Made by a program: the position numbers and the translations under genes. This document shows positions 59,462 through 64,000 of a stretch of 64,000 nucleotides of DNA, in pieces (positions within the stretch are counted from its first letter, which is position 1; every line of letters starts with the position of its first letter). Origin of the DNA: Tigriopus japonicus (lineage: Eukaryota; Arthropoda; Copepoda; Harpacticoida; Harpacticidae). The stretch covers positions 7,081,489 to 7,145,488 of the forward strand of contig CM021312.1 in NCBI GenBank assembly GCA_010645155.1. Reading direction: 5' to 3'. The notes beneath the pieces are model-generated. The model did no database searches. It was not told the DNA's origin and worked only from the letters and a program-made list of their open reading frames with translations.

Positions 59462-62400
59462 ATCGATCAGAGTTTGCCGATAATCCGGATGAAATTCAAA
59501 TTTGATCGAGAAAAAGTTTCTCAACACTTTTCCGAGCTTGAAGAGCTTCTGGGACGGATCTGTCAGCTTAATTTGCCGGCTTTCTTTTTTCCCCTCAACC
59601 TTGTTTGCCTTCTACCTTTTGTCAGTTTGATCAATTTCCCTCGTCAAACTGTTATTCTCTGAGTCGCTCTTCATCAGTTTGTTCCAAACATGGATCATAA
59701 ATGGACTTATTTAAAGGAAAGAACATTGATGGAGATGAAAGATGGCTTGTTCCAATATATGCCCAACCCTTCCTTGTTTTAATCTAGAAATGTACCGATG
59801 AGGAATAAGTCATAAATCGGGAATAAGAGCACGGGACAAGTGTGCCAAAAAATGGAGAGGTGTGTGGAAAGTTACTTCTGCTATATTTCGCACTTTCCAC
59901 GCCTGGTGAGCGCGAAGAAATCCTTCTTTAATTAATTGACCGGCCTTTAAGGCGGTGCTAACTAGGTGGCAACGAAGTGGTAACTCAAGTACCTTTTTAT
60001 TCTTTTTCATAGTTGGTCACATCAAAGTGTTCCCAAGTTCCAAAAAGCTACTGATACAACTTAGCATCTTCAGTGCATTGGGGAGATAACTCAGTTCAAG
60101 TAGGTTGTATCACTGGCTCTTAATTTATATTTAGGGCAAGTAAAGTGTGATTATGGCTGGATAGAGCGACCAAAGTCCACATTTATTGAGGTTCCATGGC
60201 CTAAGAAGCGAAGAACGAGAAAGGTGGGTAAGTCCTTTAATTGGGACCAGGGCAGTATCAGCTAATTGCCCGGATTCAGAACGCTGCCAAAAATACTCGT
60301 AAGAGAAATCTTCATTTTTCCCCTGATATACGTGGTACACTTCTTCTAAACTCTCTTTTTCCATCCAGGAAACTTGAAAGTGCCAATTGGCATTGTCCCC
60401 TAGGATTCCACACGTGCCACATTCGATCCAAAAACCGCATGCAAACTCGATCCAGGCGATGTCAGAGTGCCAGGTTTCTCGGCCTTTAGGAAAAGAAACT
60501 TGGAACATGGAGTACGCACACTAGTTTCCTTCGGAGGCTTTGGGAAGCTGGTCTATGAAGGTATTTCAATGGATGGTCTTGGTTTCCATACGAAGAATTC
60601 CCTTCGCACCTTAGCACATCAAAATTCAAGAGAGACCACGACCGTCTCGAATGTATCACCCAGATCACAAATTCATTGTCATGAATTTAGAATGTTTTTT
60701 TGACGTTACCATTGTTCGCTCATTCATCTTGGCAAAAGAGTTTCTCAGAATAAGATTGTACCCTTTACAATGGGTGGGTGGCATTTAGCTAACATAAAGG
60801 ACTAAATGGGCAACATCAGCTCTTGTTGGAACCAAGTGGAATTCATTCATTTTTAAAGCCCACGGAAATGCAAATATTCGATAACTTTAAAACCGTTGAT
60901 GAATAATTAATCCATAAACCTTTCCAAACAATGAATGATAATACGATAGTTACGAGTATGTAACGAGTTTTTACTCGATAACATCCCTTGGCCTTTTTTA
61001 TGAGACTAAACTCGACCAGGGTTATTATTACGTTGTATTTTTATACTTCCACTGTGCTTCAAATATATTTACAAAATTCCTCAATAATTGATCCAATATC
61101 AAAACGAATCTGGAAATACAACAAACAAAATTTGAACTCTGGCTTCTATTAGATTTTATACTTCAAACTTACATTTTGATCTTTCTCTTACAAAAATATC
61201 CCCTCCAAAAGATTTTGTGTGTTAAAAATAATTGAAATTTATCAAAAGCCAAAGACGAGTCAAATGTTGTAGATAACACGAAAGAGTTCATCGGTTCATG
61301 GACGTGTTCCATGAAAGTTTAAAAGCCAAAAGAGCCTTGAGCAGAAAAATAATTCCATAACATTCGTGCATCAAAGACTTGAAGGGTCAACCCGTCATCC
61401 CCTTGAATATGATACCCTTTCTCGGAATTCCCACTAATCGCCGACCATTTTGTCTTTTCTCCCAACTGAAAAGCAGCCTTCTGGAAGAGCTTTTTGCATA
61501 GTCTTTTAGAGGTTTGGAACGCAAAGGAGCAGCCGCAACAGGAAATAAATCTAGATAATCCTCAGCCATTCCATCGGTTGGGTCTTCTTTCTATCTTGAA
61601 TGTACACTAGTACCCCCCCACACCCACCCACCTTCTCCTTCTGGTTTAGGCGTTACTCTCTAAAAGCTTACAGTCCTCGATGTTCTATAGTAGTCTTGTT
61701 CTCATTGGGGAAATGGGTGCTGCTGGCAAACTGCATCTCGAGCACAAAACATTGGTAATATGGTGAAACTGTGGCCTTCCTTAAGATTTTACGCTCAGAA
61801 CGGATGGTTGTTGTGGATTCAAGACAGCCGAGAAAGGCTCCTAGGGAGCTGATGAAAGGCCAATCTGTCTTGCCAGATTCCGGGACCTCTTTTGGCTCTC
61901 AACTCCTCACAAGTCTCCACTTCGTGAGTTCAATGTGCTTTTATACTGTAAAATCCAACATGAAAAGATGCTCGAGTCCACGACCAAGACCAATTAGGGC
62001 GACCCTTTCAGGTTGAATGGCCTAAAAAGCTTCGAGGTTTCACAAACTTGGTACATTACCGAAAGAGCCATCCCAATCCTATTGAATGAGATTCGAAGAG
62101 GCTCAAATCGTCGCCACTGTTCTTTCGATTATCCGAATGGATCCAGGAAGTCACCTTTCCTTTGGCCTTTTTCTCACTTGTGACAGATATATCTTCATAT
62201 TACATCGTTAGGTGGTAGTACTTTCGAGGACTACTCAACGTCTTGATGTTCTTTGTTCCACTACGGTTCCATTTTATGAAGGCTAGAAAGATGGACCATC
62301 CAAAGATTGTGTGGTCCGCTTCTTCGGCCTCATGTCCAAAGGACAAAACAATTCTGTGTACTGAAAGTGACATTAGAAATGAGACTTGGGGCGATAAAAA

Positions 62401-64000
62401 ACGTATTATGGGCCTCAAGGAAACCTGGAACAACAGCCTCGACTAAGCCTCGAAACGCGGACGGTCATCCAAGTGTCGAGAATGGCTTCTTACGAGGGAA
62501 AAACAATGCCAGTAAGGAGAAAAAGGGCTGGAATAAAGTTAGTCTTCACTCATTCACTTTATTGTCGACTGTTTTGACACCTGTGTACCGCCTTCAACGC
62601 TTCTCAGCAATAGTTTTGCATTATCGGATAGTTCATTGGCACTCTTTACCTTACAGAAAGCGAAATTGAAAGTTGTTGGAACTTGGTATTTCCCTTTTTT
62701 CGAGAGCACTTATTACTGTCGTTCTAATTGCTCTTATCCTGACATATGGGCTATTTAATTATCGCCCCCTTTTTTTCAGGGTTTCAAAAAAACGAGGGAG
62801 GCTAGAAAAGATCTAACTCAAGAAAGTTAAAGCTAATTTTGGGAGCAACACTGACCAACTATTTTATCTGAGCTTGCTTCCCAGTGCTGCCCTCTTTTAA
62901 TGGGAATCCAATAGCTCGTTAAGCTGATATTAACAAGAGTGACCCTCTCTCTTTATGCTGAATATGAGAAATTCCACTTGGATCATTAACATTTATTACT
63001 TTCGAGCTCCACGTGTTGCATGAATGACTGGAACGTGGTCAGTTCCAAAGTGTAAAGAACATTTATTCCCAGACCAATAATCCCAATGGGCGTACTCTGT
63101 GAAAGCCTCCCGGCTAACTCTTTTAGAAAGTTTGAAGGCCCTTCTTGTAGCAAATATGATTTGTTTCGACAAGATTCTCTAAAGTTGCTTCACCTTCTTC
63201 AGACAATTCAGAGGTTATCGACGGTGTGAATCTCTTCGCGAATCTCTTCGCACCATATTTTCCCCTTCTAACGTCAAAGCCTCATTCAATATTTCATTTC
63301 AATTTTGCCTTTCAACTGAACCAACGGACGAGGCATTTCGATTCCTTTCAAATGCAAAAAATCCTTTGAATCTTGCTTTCCAAGGCTAGAAATCAACTAA
63401 GTCCATGCTGTGAGCATGTAAATAGAGAGAAGAAGTTCACAGACTCACGTTGAGTGAGGCATTTTTGCATCCTTCCAAATGGAACACGGGCAAAGAGAAC
63501 GGAAGGTGTCTAGTTAACCTTCGACATGAATTTTCATCCCCCACACCAACTTCTGTCGAAGGCAAACATTTGACTTGGGAAAGTTGATTTCATTTGTCAA
63601 TCTTCGCCTTGTACTCTAGAGAGCTCCAAGAAGAGAAACGACAACGTTAGGCTTCCATTGTGGATCAATCTGATGAAATGAAGACCCCTTTCTTATGGAA
63701 TTCTGAGATTCCGGTCCCCTTTTTCACTGACGTCTTCAAATGAAGTGAGGCATTACATTTGACCCAAATTAATGTGAGTGATTGCTGGTGGGCGAAGTCT
63801 GGAGATTCTGAGGATCTCTTGACTCACTTGAAGTTTCAATCTGAAAGGTAAACATTCCAACGAAAATTGGATACGGGCAAAAATAGACCCAAGTTGAACT
63901 TGGAACAACCGAGGACCAACAAACAGGTTTTCCCTAGAACAAACTCGAACCATCTCACTTTTGCCTTCCTCATCTTTAATGTTTTGACCTTCGATGCTTT
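59462..64000. other. Region upstream of CFAP100, no gene recognised
   Basis: The first few hundred bases should contain the CFAP100 promoter and 5' leader. Beyond that, open frames on both strands are short and resemble nothing I know. The longest minus frame, at 60131-60508 (125 codons, ATG start), has no recognisable domain. A short inverted repeat, GTGGAAAGT/ACTTTCCAC, occurs at about 59867-59901. The interval 60850-61250 is AT-rich. Confidence 0.45.

Noticed and set aside
60131..60508. A 125-codon minus-strand ATG frame
   Set aside because: It has no domain, no splice context and no resemblance to known proteins, and is overlapped by plus-strand frames of similar size.
1..64000. CRISPR arrays, operons, ribosome binding sites, phage or bacterial genes
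   Set aside because: The window is eukaryotic with spliced genes. No regular spacer-repeat array is present; the ACCGAA arrays at 38.2-38.6 kb are tandem hexamers inside a transposable element.

Overview
This is eukaryotic nuclear DNA, most likely from an arthropod and probably a crustacean. The gene models have canonical GT..AG introns, many only about 59-81 bp long. The proteins are animal ones, and there are TA-flanked inverted-repeat elements, a hAT-like non-autonomous element and LINE reverse-transcriptase remnants. A copepod would fit the compact introns, but the species is an inference and is not proven here. One 204-base run of N (56543-56746) marks an assembly gap.

Layout. (1) 0.7-1.3 kb, minus: a two-exon gene for a 130-residue single-pass membrane protein that I do not recognise. 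(2) 7.6-8.8 kb, minus: a C2H2 zinc-finger protein. (3) 8.8-20.5 kb: gene-poor, AT-rich sequence with microsatellite-like tracts. (4) 20.5-35 kb: the dense core. An ABCC1/MRP1-type exporter (plus, four exons) converges with an intronless long-chain acyl-CoA synthetase of the ACSL3/4 type (minus). The synthetase is head-to-head with VPS8 (plus, five exons), the RING-bearing CORVET subunit. (5) 35.0-41.9 kb, minus: a PIM-family Ser/Thr kinase. Its last intron is 5.3 kb and holds a hAT-like element and a mariner-like element. (6) 42.4-43.1 kb: a dead LINE RT fragment, then a gene-poor stretch to 47.9 kb with another TIR element. (7) 47.9-59.5 kb, minus: a ten-exon gene matching CFAP100/CCDC37, an axonemal coiled-coil protein. 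Its two long introns hold a TIR element, a second LINE copy and the gap. (8) 59.5-64 kb: no gene recognised.

I rebuilt every multi-exon model by hand from splice sites, reading phase and remembered family sequence. All junctions listed keep frame. The genes do not form a functional cluster; they cover membrane export, lipid activation, endosomal tethering, signalling and ciliary structure.

The observations most worth a second look are: the PIM kinase with HGD in place of the catalytic-loop HRD; a 63-bp stop-free, frame-preserving intron in VPS8; introns confined to the 5' part of ABCC1 and VPS8 next to an intronless ACSL; the set of TIR elements; and a LINE copy that ends in a near-perfect 52-bp inverted duplication. 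I found no convincing wholly new multi-gene system.
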